Shown: piece after piece, positions 10,001-18,191 of the stretch | Layout: each line of letters opens with the position of its first letter | Numbering within the stretch: the first letter of the stretch is position 1 | NCBI GenBank assembly: GCA_963823735.1 | Contig: CAWGMO010000002.1 | Span: 1,798,001 to 1,862,000, forward strand | Direction of reading: 5' to 3' | Source: Actinoallomurus sp963823735 | Lineage (GTDB): Bacteria; Actinomycetota; Actinomycetes; Streptosporangiales; Streptosporangiaceae | Length of the DNA: 64,000 nt | Made by a program: the position numbers and the translations under genes | The notes under the pieces: model-generated | What the model was told of the DNA's origin: nothing | The model's input: only the letters and a program-made list of their open reading frames with translations | Database searches by the model: none

Positions 10001-11530
10001 GCAGGGGATCCCACCGGGTTGGACCCCTGGCCCACCCAGACGGAGATCGCCCGCAGGCTCGACGTGGCGCAGTCTGCCGTGTCCCGCCACCACATCGACG
10101 CGATCAGGAGATGGATCTCCGAGCCACGGCTGGACACCGTACGGGGCGAACTGGTCACGATCCTCGCCGGGGCGGGCCGGGTGATGACGGTCACCGAGCT
10201 CGCGGCCGGTCTGCGGGCCCGGCGGGGCGCCGCCGACCAGGCGGCCGGGCAGGACCTGGTCAAGGCGCTCGCCGTCGTACGGGCAGCGGTCGAAGCCGAA
10301 ACCTTCACCGCGAACGGGCAGGTCGAGGGGCATGAGCCCCGGGTGGCGGTCCTACGGCGTGGCCACCGGATCATCATCGCCCTGGAGTCACTGCCCGGCA
10401 CCGACGACCCCGTCCCACGTGAGCTGGCCGACTACGCGCTGGCACTCGGCGCCCGAGCCGACCTTCTCGCCGCAGGAGAACCACTGCCCGGCCGGTTCGA
10501 GGTGATCCGAGAGCTGAGGTCGGTGGCGCCGCCCGAGGGGATGACACCGCTGGCCGACACCCGGCTGGCGGGGCTCGCCGCGGCCATCGCCCACGACGCC
10601 GTGGTCTCCCCTCGCCTGGAGCTGTACCCGCGCGGGCTGCCGCTGGCCGAAGCGCTACGGATCTCGCAGGCGGCCGCGGGCGTACGCCACGACCACGGCA
10701 TCACGATCGGCGACCTGCTCGCCCGGGTCCAGGCACGCTTCCCCGACCTGGACGCCTATCGCCCGGCACCCACGTACGTGGTGGTCGAGGAGGCCCTCAA
10801 GGAAGCGGGTTTCCCGCTCGACTACGACACCGACGACCAGCGCTTCCGGCCGCCGGCGTCGGCGACGTCGTGGAGATCCTCGACGGGGACCATGACCGGC
10901 ATGCTCGGCACCTATGTGGCCTCGGGCGTCCAGACCCCCGCCGACCTGGTCGACGCCAAGCTCACCACGGCCCTCCAGCAGGGCGGCTTCCTCGCTCTGA
11001 CGATGCATCTGCGCTATCTGCCCGACACACCGCGGCTGCTGGCCGACCAGTACCCAGTCGTCTCGGTGAACGTCGCGTCGCTGTTCCTGGAAGAGTTCCG
11101 GGCACTCGCCACCGAGCATGGCACCGACTGGGGCAAGGTGCTGAGGGCCGACGAGAAGCTGACCCGGACCGGTGAGATGCCCGGCGGGCTGCGCTCATAC
11201 GTCACCCGCGTGTTCCCCCGCGTCACGGACCGGTTGCTGGCTTCGGCCGCGCCCGCCAGAACGGTGCTGTTCCTGCACAACGCGGGGCCGCTCGCCCGCT
11301 ACTTCGACGAGGGCGGGCGCGAGCTCCTCACCCGGCTACAGAACACCGCCCGGCGCCCGGCAGACGAACCGTACGGGCTCTGGCTGCTGTGCCCGTCGGA
11401 GAACTCCAAGGCCACGCCCAACCTGGACGGCAGAACCGTGGAGGCCATCGGCGGTGACGCGGAATGGGCGGTGCTCGGTAAGCCGTTCCTGGCGCGGCTC
11501 AGGGAAGCAGGTCTTCCCAGGACAGGCTGA
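7097..11530 (+). CDS. pglW: BREX type 2 serine/threonine kinase PglW
   Basis: A 1,477-residue cytoplasmic kinase of the phage-growth-limitation/BREX-2 system. GTG at 7097 fits the family N terminus (short basic leader, then YPWEQDGLDHIE); GTG at 7064 is the alternative. Domains in order: NERD nuclease-related domain at about residues 27-115 (NECDLFIVTPGGLYLVELKGH); a first kinase fold at about 235-500 whose catalytic loop reads YHRALAARSVYV and metal motif ITDWQ, so it lacks the catalytic Asp; and a second kinase at about 545-810 with LGTGATAKALL, VRHRDIKPDNFGV and LFDFSHA, which keeps it. The C-terminal 650 residues include an HTH-like stretch near 983 (EIARRLDVAQSAVSRH). The gene is intact and ends in a 32-bp convergent overlap with the Uma2 gene. 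Confidence 0.92.
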   Translation: MSASNRPRPGPPPSARRWFQSSRSPYPWEQDGLDHIERLMPKNEPYRAWATFSFTARSGRVNECDLFIVTPGGLYLVELKGHPGRVVNNGSTWRFHGTDRIRTITNPLSLTDMKSKELKSQLAWAAGQLAAARGIQIPRIRPAVFLTDPHLISELDDIQKINVYGREGADTGLDQIWTHLLGRAPQRENQRITPQFSQLLPELMRRIGISQSQAHLDFGDGWKLEPRPLDAGPTWEDRLARRDDIVREEGRVRIYLVDHTAPEAARRSVDRAARREYQVLQGINHRGIAEAVQIREHQGGPAILFRHRYEDLRLDSFLDVHAASPSLTPEVRLDMVRQLAEAVRYAHNRSLYHRALAARSVYVSARDDGSRPVLRITDWQTAARDFDTTTRRTIGNSPVDPGHLEDSTQPYLAPEFDMPHADPVDMDVFGLGAVSYLILTGQPPAADRSGLIDQVQNHGGLHPIGVADGMAGDLDGLIHQATRGETSDRLASADSFLSALDRIEQDIAAAEGAGPEDSWAGADPLTVVPGQAVDGDADGTWLVERVLGTGATAKALLVARTVEDEDGEQARETRVFKVALDEGKAAQLGSEAQILERVGGGAIVRLLAGPRTLAGRTVLDLEFAGERSLRALLSAEGKLTYHQLAEFGDDLFRALKDLAGMAVRHRDIKPDNFGVLRRADRTWELKLFDFSHAAVSDRDVTTGTRGYLDPFLGTSRRPDFDDHAERYAAAVTLHEMASGQRPVWGDDATDPRTIANPPLYLAVELFEPALREGLTTFFTRAMHPDVASRFDTLRLMEEAWREIFRSADAAAPTSTQATATGEADGDLDAAALEQRRDEAALNAQLDTALDAAGLSPRAVSVAASFQATTVGQLIDVHLYLIAKARGAGAVVRKELNRRHKQWTAALRSPGTAQGEKPDGAQDTPTPAEGSDAWLRVDELAALLIPTGSRKNSSKTSVVRLTLGLSNPAAGDPTGLDPWPTQTEIARRLDVAQSAVSRHHIDAIRRWISEPRLDTVRGELVTILAGAGRVMTVTELAAGLRARRGAADQAAGQDLVKALAVVRAAVEAETFTANGQVEGHEPRVAVLRRGHRIIIALESLPGTDDPVPRELADYALALGARADLLAAGEPLPGRFEVIRELRSVAPPEGMTPLADTRLAGLAAAIAHDAVVSPRLELYPRGLPLAEALRISQAAAGVRHDHGITIGDLLARVQARFPDLDAYRPAPTYVVVEEALKEAGFPLDYDTDDQRFRPPASATSWRSSTGTMTGMLGTYVASGVQTPADLVDAKLTTALQQGGFLALTMHLRYLPDTPRLLADQYPVVSVNVASLFLEEFRALATEHGTDWGKVLRADEKLTRTGEMPGGLRSYVTRVFPRVTDRLLASAAPARTVLFLHNAGPLARYFDEGGRELLTRLQNTARRPADEPYGLWLLCPSENSKATPNLDGRTVEAIGGDAEWAVLGKPFLARLREAGLPRTG

Positions 11531-12116
11531 TTTTGACGGGGACCTCGAAGTCCAGATGATCGCCGGCATCGCGCATGAACGTTCGCATGTGCGCGTAGGC
11601 CATCGTGCCCCTGTCGAGGGTGTACCACTCGACGGATGAGATGCCGACCGCGTCCATTCGCACGACCCAGTAGTGGGGGATCGCGGCGTTGGCGTACTCG
11701 GCCATCTTGTCGACGGAGTCGCGCTTCTCCGAACCGGCGGAAACGATCTCGATGACGAGCAAGGCGTCCTTGGAGCGCAGGGTCTCGTCGTCGGGGACGC
11801 ATGTGTGCATGACGACATCCGGGCGCCTGTTCAGCAAGGGGACATCCCACAGCCGTAGGTCGACATCGGCGCCGACGTCGAAACAGGTCTCCGCGGTAGA
11901 AGCGCGCTTCGCGTGAACCTCCAGGCCGTGCGCGAGCCTGACCATCAGCCGCTGGTGTTCGCGGCTCGGGGAGTCACAAAAAACGATCATGCCGTCGACG
12001 ACTTCGACCGTCCGGCAGAAGTCCTCGTCCAGAAGTTCGTACTCGGCGGCGGTCAGCGGACTTGTCTGGCGATGCTTTTGCAGTTCGTGCGCCCAGTGTT
12101 CGTGCGGGATGCTCAC
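11499..12116 (-). CDS. Uma2-family (DUF820) restriction-endonuclease-like protein
   Basis: A 205-residue single-domain PD-(D/E)xK-fold protein. Family signatures visible: LTAAEYELLDED, FCDSPSREHQRL, the acidic metal residues in RRPDVVMHT and ALLVIEIVSAGSEKRDSVDK, and YANAAIPHYWVV. GTG at 12116 is chosen because the product then opens with the normal short leader before LTAAEYELL; the frame is open further upstream to 12251 without homology. Uma2 proteins are abundant in actinomycetes and cyanobacteria and their role is unsettled, although the fold is that of a DNase. It lies antisense between pglW and pglX, overlapping the pglW 3' end by 32 bases, so it is an insertion into the BREX gene order. 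Confidence 0.87.
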   Translation of the reverse strand: MSIPHEHWAHELQKHRQTSPLTAAEYELLDEDFCRTVEVVDGMIVFCDSPSREHQRLMVRLAHGLEVHAKRASTAETCFDVGADVDLRLWDVPLLNRRPDVVMHTCVPDDETLRSKDALLVIEIVSAGSEKRDSVDKMAEYANAAIPHYWVVRMDAVGISSVEWYTLDRGTMAYAHMRTFMRDAGDHLDFEVPVKISLSWEDLLP

Positions 12117-12247
12117 GTTGGCCTCGTTCGGTCCGATGGTGTGACTCTGGTCGCGCGTGACCCGGACGAGTCCGGCCGCCCCATGCTGGTACGGGCGCTT
12201 CAGTCTACCGACCGCCGCTCGTCGCGGCTGGTCTCCTGCTCCTACCA

Positions 12248-12340
12248 TCACTGCAGGAAGACGGCGGTCACCGTACGGCCGGGCCAGCGGCGTACCTCCC
12301 GAGCGAAGCGACTGTAGACCGGCCAGACCGTAGAAGCCAT
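12248..12340 (-). pseudogene. Remnant of a duplicated RsbW-like ATPase gene (internal deletion)
   Basis: The last 17 codons read REVRRWPGRTVTAVFLQ. In the intact neighbour at 12647-13090 the segments LEVRRWPGR and GRTVTAIFLG are separated by about 50 residues holding the ATP-binding motifs. Here they are fused directly, as if a copy had lost its middle by recombination at short GC repeats. An ATG at 12340 with a strong GGAGGAG upstream would give a 30-residue peptide, so it may still be translated. Confidence 0.6.
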
Positions 12341-12404
12341 GATCTCCTCCAGGATTCGACGAGCCGCCAGCGCGACCATGCCGTGGTCGGGCTGCGTGGG
12401 GGTC

Positions 12405-12530
12405 TCAGGGTGTCCGCGACGGTGAGGAGCAGCGGTCGGAGGTGGCGGCCCACTGTCCAGCCCGGACGTCCCAGCGGACGGCGTAACCAAGCAGGATCGG
12501 CGGCGGGTCGAGTGGGGTCGGGCCGGTCAC
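12405..12530 (-). CDS. Small hypothetical protein (41 aa), coupled to the ORF before it
   Basis: The GTG at 12530 overlaps the TGA of the preceding small frame in a GTGA junction, the usual coupling signal in this genome. The product contains ILLGYAVRWDVRAGQWAAT, which reads like real protein rather than antisense shadow, and ends at TGA 12405-12407. A one-base frame change near 12415 would extend it to PETPTQPDHGMVALAARRIL, so the true protein may be longer and broken. No family recognised. Confidence 0.35.
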   Translation of the reverse strand: MTGPTPLDPPPILLGYAVRWDVRAGQWAATSDRCSSPSRTP

Positions 12531-12647
12531 CCAACGGCCGCCCTGATCTCGGCGATCTCGGTCGCGATGAGCTGCACCAGCGGCCTGGGGACCGCATGGA
12601 CGGTCTTGTCGTTCGTACGCCCAGTGTTCGCTCATTCTCTCGGCCAT
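12527..12647 (-). pseudogene. Small protein following the ATPase, one frameshift
   Basis: ATG at 12647 overlaps the stop of the ATPase gene (TGATG). The first frame gives MAERMSEHWAYERQD; the protein-like continuation AVPRPLVQLIATEIAEIRAA is in another frame and ends at TGA 12527-12529. The 121-base span is not a multiple of three, so one indel lies near 12600. No family is assigned. The peptide EHWAYE resembles the EHWAHE leader of the Uma2 gene, and the DNA there matches at 19 of 20 positions. Confidence 0.4.
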
Positions 12648-13090
12648 CAGCCGAGAAAGATCGCGGTCACCGTACGGCCGCGTACGTCGCCATGCCAGCC
12701 CCAGGAGGTTGTGAGGGCACCCAGGATGGCCAGGCCACGCCCGCTCTCCTGGTCGCCGGACAGGGCACGGGCACGAGGCTCACCGGGACCGCCCTGGTCG
12801 GTGACGGCGAGGGTGGCGCAGCGGCCGGGCCAGCGGCGTACCTCCAGGATCAGCCGGCCGCCGGGGAGCTGCGAGCGAGTGTGCTGGATGGCGTTGTTGA
12901 AGAGTTCGGCGGCGACGGAGACGACGTCGTCACCCTGGGGGTGGTCCGTGAACAGGGTGGTGACGAATCGGCGGGCCTCCCGGACGTGGCAGGCCAGGCC
13001 GGGATAGAAGCGGCGCCAGGACATGATTTCGGCGGTGTCGACGTCGAGGAGGGCGTTCAGGGCGGCGACCTGCGAGGTGAGCATTGTCAT
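12647..13090 (-). CDS. ATP-binding protein, RsbW/SpoIIAB-like (HATPase_c)
   Basis: A 147-residue GHKL-fold ATP-binding protein of the anti-sigma-factor/serine-kinase type. Motifs: N-box AAELFNNAIQHT, the G1-like AVTDQGG, and the G2-like ESGRGLAILGALTTSWGW. ATG at 13090 is chosen because AGGAAGGA stands six bases upstream; ATG 13117 is less likely. Such stand-alone ATPases in actinomycetes commonly sit beside XRE-DUF5753 regulators and DUF397 proteins, as here, but their partners are mostly unknown. It diverges from the XRE gene across an operator-rich 246-base gap and its stop overlaps the next small frame. Confidence 0.85.
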   Translation of the reverse strand: MTMLTSQVAALNALLDVDTAEIMSWRRFYPGLACHVREARRFVTTLFTDHPQGDDVVSVAAELFNNAIQHTRSQLPGGRLILEVRRWPGRCATLAVTDQGGPGEPRARALSGDQESGRGLAILGALTTSWGWHGDVRGRTVTAIFLG

Positions 13091-13210
13091 GGGGGGTCCT
13101 TCCTGGCGAATTGGCATGGAGACCTGCGGCCATAGCTGCCGATCGACGGCGACCGGACGTTCCGCGGAGTCGTCTCCGGCCGTAGATCAGGATTCGCGTG
13201 ACGCTACCGC

Positions 13211-13277
13211 TTACGTGACCGTACGCTTCCGAGTATGCACGCACTGTTAGTTTAATTGCAAGATACGTGAACGTATG
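13211..13277. promoter_or_regulatory. Two operator-like repeats before the XRE gene
   Basis: Two related 15-mers, ttacgtgaccgtacg at 13211-13225 and atacgtgaacgtatg at 13263-13277, match at 12 of 15 positions and lie 52 bases apart. The second contains a perfect inverted repeat ATACGT-GA-ACGTAT. A plausible -35/-10 pair, TTTAAT at 13251-13256 and TATGAT at 13274-13279 with a 17-base spacer, overlaps the second copy, as expected for repression or autoregulation by the adjacent XRE protein. Confidence 0.55.
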
Positions 13278-13336
13278 ATGCGGAATACTTTCGCTGCGGG
13301 AGCATGCCCTGCACTGAAAAAAGAGGAGGACGGACA

Positions 13337-14194
13337 GTGGCTGCGACCCCCAGCCCGAACGTGCGCCGCAAGCGCCTAGGGATAGAGCTCCGGCGGCTCC
13401 GCGAGGGCTGCGGTCTCACGTGTGACCAGGTAGGCGAGAAACTCGACTGCTCAGGTCCTCGGATCAGCCGGATCGAGACCGGCGTGATCGGGGTGAGGCC
13501 CGGCGACGTACGGGAACTCCTTGAGATCTACGGCATCGGTGGCGAGGAAGCGGACGCGCTGGTCCAACTCGCCCGCGACGCCCGGAAGAAGGGCTGGTGG
13601 TACAGCTACGGCGACGTGCTGCCCAAGTGGTTCGAGGCCTACCTCGGCTTCGAGGCCGAAGCCTCCCGCATCCGCGCCTTCAAGCCGCTCGTGATCCCCG
13701 GCCTGCTCCAGACCCAGGACTACGCACGCGCCGTCCTGCAAGCCGCACCCGACGCCGGCTCCGCCCACGAGATCAGCGGCCAGGTCGCGCTAAGGATGGA
13801 ACGCCAGGCGATCCTCACCCGCGAGAACCCGGTCGACCTGTGGATGGTGCTCAGCGAGACGGCGCTCCGCATACGGGTCGGCACCCCCGAGGTGATGCGC
13901 GCACAGCTCCAGCACCTCACCGAGATCACCGAACTCCCGAACGTCACTCTCCAGGTGCTCCCCTTCAGCACGGCCGCGCACGTCAACCCGGTGAGCGTGT
14001 TCAACATCCTAGAATTCTCGTCCTCGCTGGCTCCAGATCTCGTGTACCTCGAACATCTCACCGGCGGTCTCTTCCTGGAGCGCGAAGAGGAGATCCATCG
14101 CTATAAAGTTGAGTTCGACCACCTCATGGCAGAAGCGCACGGTACGAAGCGGTCCACAACCCTGATCGCAGAGGTGGCCGACGAACTTCGCTAG
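13337..14194 (+). CDS. XRE-family HTH regulator with DUF5753 domain
   Basis: A 285-residue DNA-binding regulator. GTG at 13337 follows AGAGGAGG; an in-frame ATG at 13304 is rejected because it lacks a site. The helix-turn-helix spans about residues 11-65 (ELRRLREGCGLTCDQVGEKL, then CSGPRISRIETG). The rest is DUF5753, with WWYSYGDVLPKWFEAYLGFE, VIPGLLQTQDYARAVL and PFSTAAHVNPVSVF. This family is typical of Streptomyces-type genomes, paired with a DUF397 gene downstream as seen here at 26 bases. It probably binds the repeats at 13211-13277. Placed between pglW and pglX it may or may not affect BREX expression. Confidence 0.92.
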   Translation: MAATPSPNVRRKRLGIELRRLREGCGLTCDQVGEKLDCSGPRISRIETGVIGVRPGDVRELLEIYGIGGEEADALVQLARDARKKGWWYSYGDVLPKWFEAYLGFEAEASRIRAFKPLVIPGLLQTQDYARAVLQAAPDAGSAHEISGQVALRMERQAILTRENPVDLWMVLSETALRIRVGTPEVMRAQLQHLTEITELPNVTLQVLPFSTAAHVNPVSVFNILEFSSSLAPDLVYLEHLTGGLFLEREEEIHRYKVEFDHLMAEAHGTKRSTTLIAEVADELR

Positions 14195-14219
14195 CCCTAC
14201 TCAGCAGAGGAAGTGCGGG

Positions 14220-14354
14220 ATGACCGCGACTGACGCACCCCGCGCCGACTGGCGCAAAAGCAGCCGCAGCAATGGCGGCGACGACTCGTGCGTCGAGGTT
14301 GTTTCGCTGACCGTTGAGGACAGCGAGCGTACGAGCGGCCCGTACGCGACCTGA
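14220..14354 (+). CDS. DUF397 protein, short form (44 aa)
   Basis: ATG at 14220 after AGAGGA encodes 44 residues containing the DUF397 signature ADWRKSSRSNGGDDSCVEV. Full-length members continue with a DSKDPDGP-like strand and an F/W-rich tail; here the protein ends at YAT, so the second half is missing. DUF397 proteins are small partners of XRE-DUF5753 regulators. The gene lies 25 bases after the regulator and is likely in the same transcript. No DUF397-like tail was seen in the 180 bases after the stop. Confidence 0.8.
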   Translation: MTATDAPRADWRKSSRSNGGDDSCVEVVSLTVEDSERTSGPYAT

Positions 14355-14490
14355 TCCCTTTCAACGGCAGGCCCCTGACCTGGTAGCACGCGGGCTCAAT
14401 CCGCAGGCTCAACCTGTCTTTCAGCTGCCGACCACTTGCGGTTGGCACATGCCGAACCCCGCCCTCCGGATTGGCCGCTGACACTACGAT

Positions 14491-14508
14491 CGCCTGTATC
14501 TACAGGCG
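14491..14508. promoter_or_regulatory. Perfect palindrome before pglX (probable operator)
   Basis: cgcctgtatctacaggcg has two perfect 8-base arms and a TC centre, 28 bases upstream of the pglX ATG. TTGGCC at 14471-14476 and TGTATC at 14495-14500, spaced by 18, would make a promoter whose -10 lies inside the palindrome. A repressor site is more likely than a terminator because there is no loop and no T run. Confidence 0.6.
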
Positions 14509-14536
14509 GTTATGGGGCGGCAAGGTGGGGGCGCGG

Positions 14537-17500
14537 ATGGACCAGACGAGGCTACTGAAGGATCTTCGCGGTCAGGTTGCCGCTCTCGAGGCGGACCTAC
14601 GTGAGCGCAGTGAGTCGGTCGAGGAGTACCGGTCCTCGCTGAAGGCGGAGTACGCGGCGGCCCGACAGGCGCAGCGGATCGCGGCCACGTACACGGCCTG
14701 GCGGGATGAGCGGGTTACTCAGGTCGCGGTGGCGTGGGTGCTGGCGACCGTGTTCGTGCGGTTCTGTGAGGACAACGGGCTGATCGAGTCAGCGTGGATC
14801 GCCGGTCCTGGCGAGCGGTTGCGTGAGGCCGAGGATCGGCACAACGCACACTTCCAGCAGCATCCCGAGCAGAACGACCGGGACTGGCTGATTGCCGCGA
14901 TCCGGCATCTGGCCTCGACCAACGAGACCGTCGCCGGCCTGTTCGATAAGGCCCACAACCCGCTCTGGGAGATGAATCCCTCCTACGAAGCGGCCACCGG
15001 ACTGCTGGCTTTCTGGCGTCGGCTCGGCCCGGATGGTGAGATCGTCCACGACTTCACCGACCCCGACTGGAACACTCGCTTCCTCGGCGACCTATACCAG
15101 AACCTCAGCGAGAGCGCCCGCAAGACGTTCGCGCTACTCCAGACGCCGGAGTTCGTCGAGGAGTTCATCCTCGACCTGACCCTGGAACCAGCGGTCAAGG
15201 AGTTCGGCCTGTCACCGGAGTGGCGCTACCGCCCGTCGAAATGGCCTGGCCCGGAGGGCGAGATGCCGACCGGCCTGCGTACCATCGACCCGGCCTGCGG
15301 CTCCGGCCACTTCCTCCTCGGAATCTTCCACCGACTTTTCGCGAAGTGGGAAGATTCCGAGCCCGGCACCGATCGCTGGGAACTGATCCGCCGCACCCTG
15401 GAATCGGTTCACGGCTGCGACAAAAATCCCTTCGCCGTCGCCATCGCCCGCTTCCGCCTCCTACTCGCCGCCCTCAGTGCTGCCGGCGAAACTCGACTCG
15501 ACCGAGCCCCCATCTTCCCTATCAACATCGCTGTCGGTGATTCCCTCCTCCACGGCCGTGGCGCCGAGTCCGTCACCAACGACCTGTTCTCGGCCAACGA
15601 GCCCTTCACCTATGCCACCGAGGATGTCTACGAATTCGCAGCATGCTGCGACCTCCTAGGCAAGGGTTCGTATAACGCGGTAGTAGCCAACCCACCCTAC
15701 ATCACCGTCAAGGACAAGCAGGAGAACGAAAATTACCGCGACTCCTACAGTTCTTGTTCGGGGTCATATTCGCTTTCGGCGCCTTTCGCGCAGCGAATCT
15801 TCGAACTGGCGATATTCTCCGGTGGAGAAAATCGCAGCTGCGGGCTTCACTGGCCAGATCACTGCCAACTCTTTTATGAAGCGAGAGTTCGGCAAAAAGC
15901 TCATTCACCCATTCTTTACGTCGGTCGAAATAACACATATCATCGACACGTCGGGGGCCTATATACCAGGCCACGGAACACCGACGGTAATCCTGGCCGG
16001 CCGGAATCGACTCGGTTATCAAAACGATCCAGTCCGCACGGCTCTCGGCATCCGCGGCGAACCTTCGACGCCTGAAGATGCGGCCCAAGGACTCGTTTGG
16101 TCGGCAATCACGAAGCAGATCGATCGAATTGGGAGCGAGTCCGATTGGATCAGCGTTAACGACCTTCCCCGTAAGACCTTTTCAGTTTTTCCGTGGAATC
16201 TGTCCGGAGGAGGTGCTCATGCCGTTAAAGAAATGATCGAGGCTTCTGCCGTATCGCACCTCGAAGATCACGCAGAGAGCATTGGCAGGACTACCGCGAC
16301 GGGCGAAGACGAGATCTATTTCCTTCCAGACCTCAGGACAGCAGAACGCCTGGGCGATGGTGACTATGTGCGCGACCTAGTCGTAGGGGATGGCGTTCGC
16401 GACTTTGGTATCACCAAAACTATTAAAGTTCGAAACCCATATCTGGACAAAGAAAATCGACAGTCCATTCCACAAACTCATTATCTCGCAACTCACAGCC
16501 TATGGGTAGCTCGAGCAGGGCTTGAGAACAGAGTTATTTTCGGCAAGTCCATGCGAGATCAAAGAAAGCCATGGACGGACCACCTCGAAAACTACTCCCG
16601 CAAGCTGAGGACGCCGTCCGCAATCACCTTCGCATTCGTTGCACTCACAATCATTTTGCATTCGCTCGAGGCGTAAAGTATTCAATCGAACTGCACCAAT
16701 AATCAAGCTACCGAAGGATGCGACCGAGGACGATCACCTGGCTCTTCTTGGACTACTAAATTCATCCACTGCCTGCTTTTGGCTAAAACAGGTCAGTCAC
16801 GATAAGGGGAGTCAGTCCGGAACTGGCGGCTTTATGCACGACGAGTGGGAGCGCTTTTTCGAGTTCACTGGAACAAAACTTCAGAAGTTCCCGGTTCCAG
16901 ATCGATGCCGCTCGAGCTAGGACGCGCGTTGGATCGTATGGCCCAAGATCTTCAGTGCAGGAGCCATCAAATGTCTGCCCGGAGACACCAACTCGGGCCT
17001 CACTAGATGAGGCTAAGCGCAAAGCATCGCCGGATACGAGGGTACATGATTGCGACACAAGAGGAACTCGACTGGACCATCTACGGTTCCTACGGGCTGC
17101 TCACGCCCGAAGAACTCTCACGTGTCGTGGTACACGATCTCGCGGAAGTCCCGGAGGTTCAGCTCGGCGAGCGAGCATTTGAGATCATGCTCGCACGTAA
17201 GGTGGCGGCAGGGGAGACAGAGACTTCTGGTTTGATCGACACGGATCCACGCCAGTCACGGAGATTCCGGCGCAGTGGCCGGAAGGATACCGGCAAGTCA
17301 TGCGATCACGGATCGAAATGATCGAACAACGGCGCGATATCGGCCTGATCGAGCGGCCGGAGTACAAACGACGCTGGGCATCGGAGCCGTGGGATAAGAA
17401 AGAGAAGGCCGCGCTGCGGGAGTTGGCTGCTCGATCGGTGTGAGAGGGAGGACATCTGGTTCGGGCTGCGCGATGGTCTGAGGCATCCGCGAACGCTGAC

Positions 17501-18191
17501 CGATCAGCCAACTCGCCGACCAGTTCCGGACTGACGAGGACATGCAGAGCGTCGCAGCCCTCTACGCCTCCGATCCATCTCGGAAAGCGGGATCTGCCAT
17601 TGGTCGACGTGCTGGAAGCGGTATCATAGGACGAGCATGTCCCCTACCTCGCGTCGTTTCGCTACAAGGACTCTGGGCTGAGCAAGCGGGCCGACTGGGA
17701 AAACGTCTGGGAGCTTCAGCGTGAGGAGGATCGGACCGGGAAGCGACTGGAGATCGCCGGTCCCGCCGAAGTACATGACCGCCGACTTCAAGAAGCCCTC
17801 ATACTGGTCGAACCGCGGGAAGCTGGACGTGCCCAAGGAGCGGTTCATCTCCTACCCGGACGCGAGCCCGGACGCCGACGACACGTTGCTGCTCGGCTGG
17901 GCCGGGTGGGATCACAAGGATCAGGCGCAGGCGCTCGTCAACCTCGTCAATGACCGTACCGAGCAGGCCGCCTGGGAGACCGAGCGGCTGACGCCGCTGC
18001 TCGCCGGGTTGCTGGAGGTCATGCCGTGGGTGCACCAGTGGCATGGCGAATACGATGCCGACTGGGAAGGCGTGCCCGCCGAGGAGTTCCAGGCGTTCCT
18101 GGACGACCAGCGCGGCAAGCACGGGCTTTCCGAAGAGCAGTTGCGTGCCTGGCGGCCGGCGGCCGGCCGTGGCAGGAAGAAGAGGTCATGA
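14537..18191 (+). pseudogene. pglX: BREX-2 adenine-specific DNA methyltransferase PglX, multiply frameshifted
   Basis: About 1,218 codons, the family's normal length. ATG at 14537 gives MDQTRLLKDLRGQVAALEADL, the usual PglX opening. One frame carries DPACGSGHFLLGIFHRL (SAM motif I, about residue 251) and the catalytic NPPY (about 384). After about 15,820 the protein continues only by switching frame near 15.82, 16.64, 16.67, 16.90, 16.96, 17.01, 17.22, 17.42, 17.51, 17.59 and 17.76 kb. Family peptides remain throughout (GQITANSFMKREFGKKL, HNHFAFARG, EFTGTKLQ, HVPYLASFRYKDSGL, PKERFISYP, LLLGWAGWDH). One in-frame TAG occurs at 17627. PglX methylates host DNA in BREX; as read, only about 430 residues could be made. 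The stop overlaps pglY (ATGA). Confidence 0.88.

Noticed and set aside
14537..18191. Homopolymer-tract phase variation as the cause of the pglX frame breaks
   Set aside because: Known Streptomyces pglX switching uses a long G tract. None is present at the breaks here, and 11 scattered changes are not a switch.
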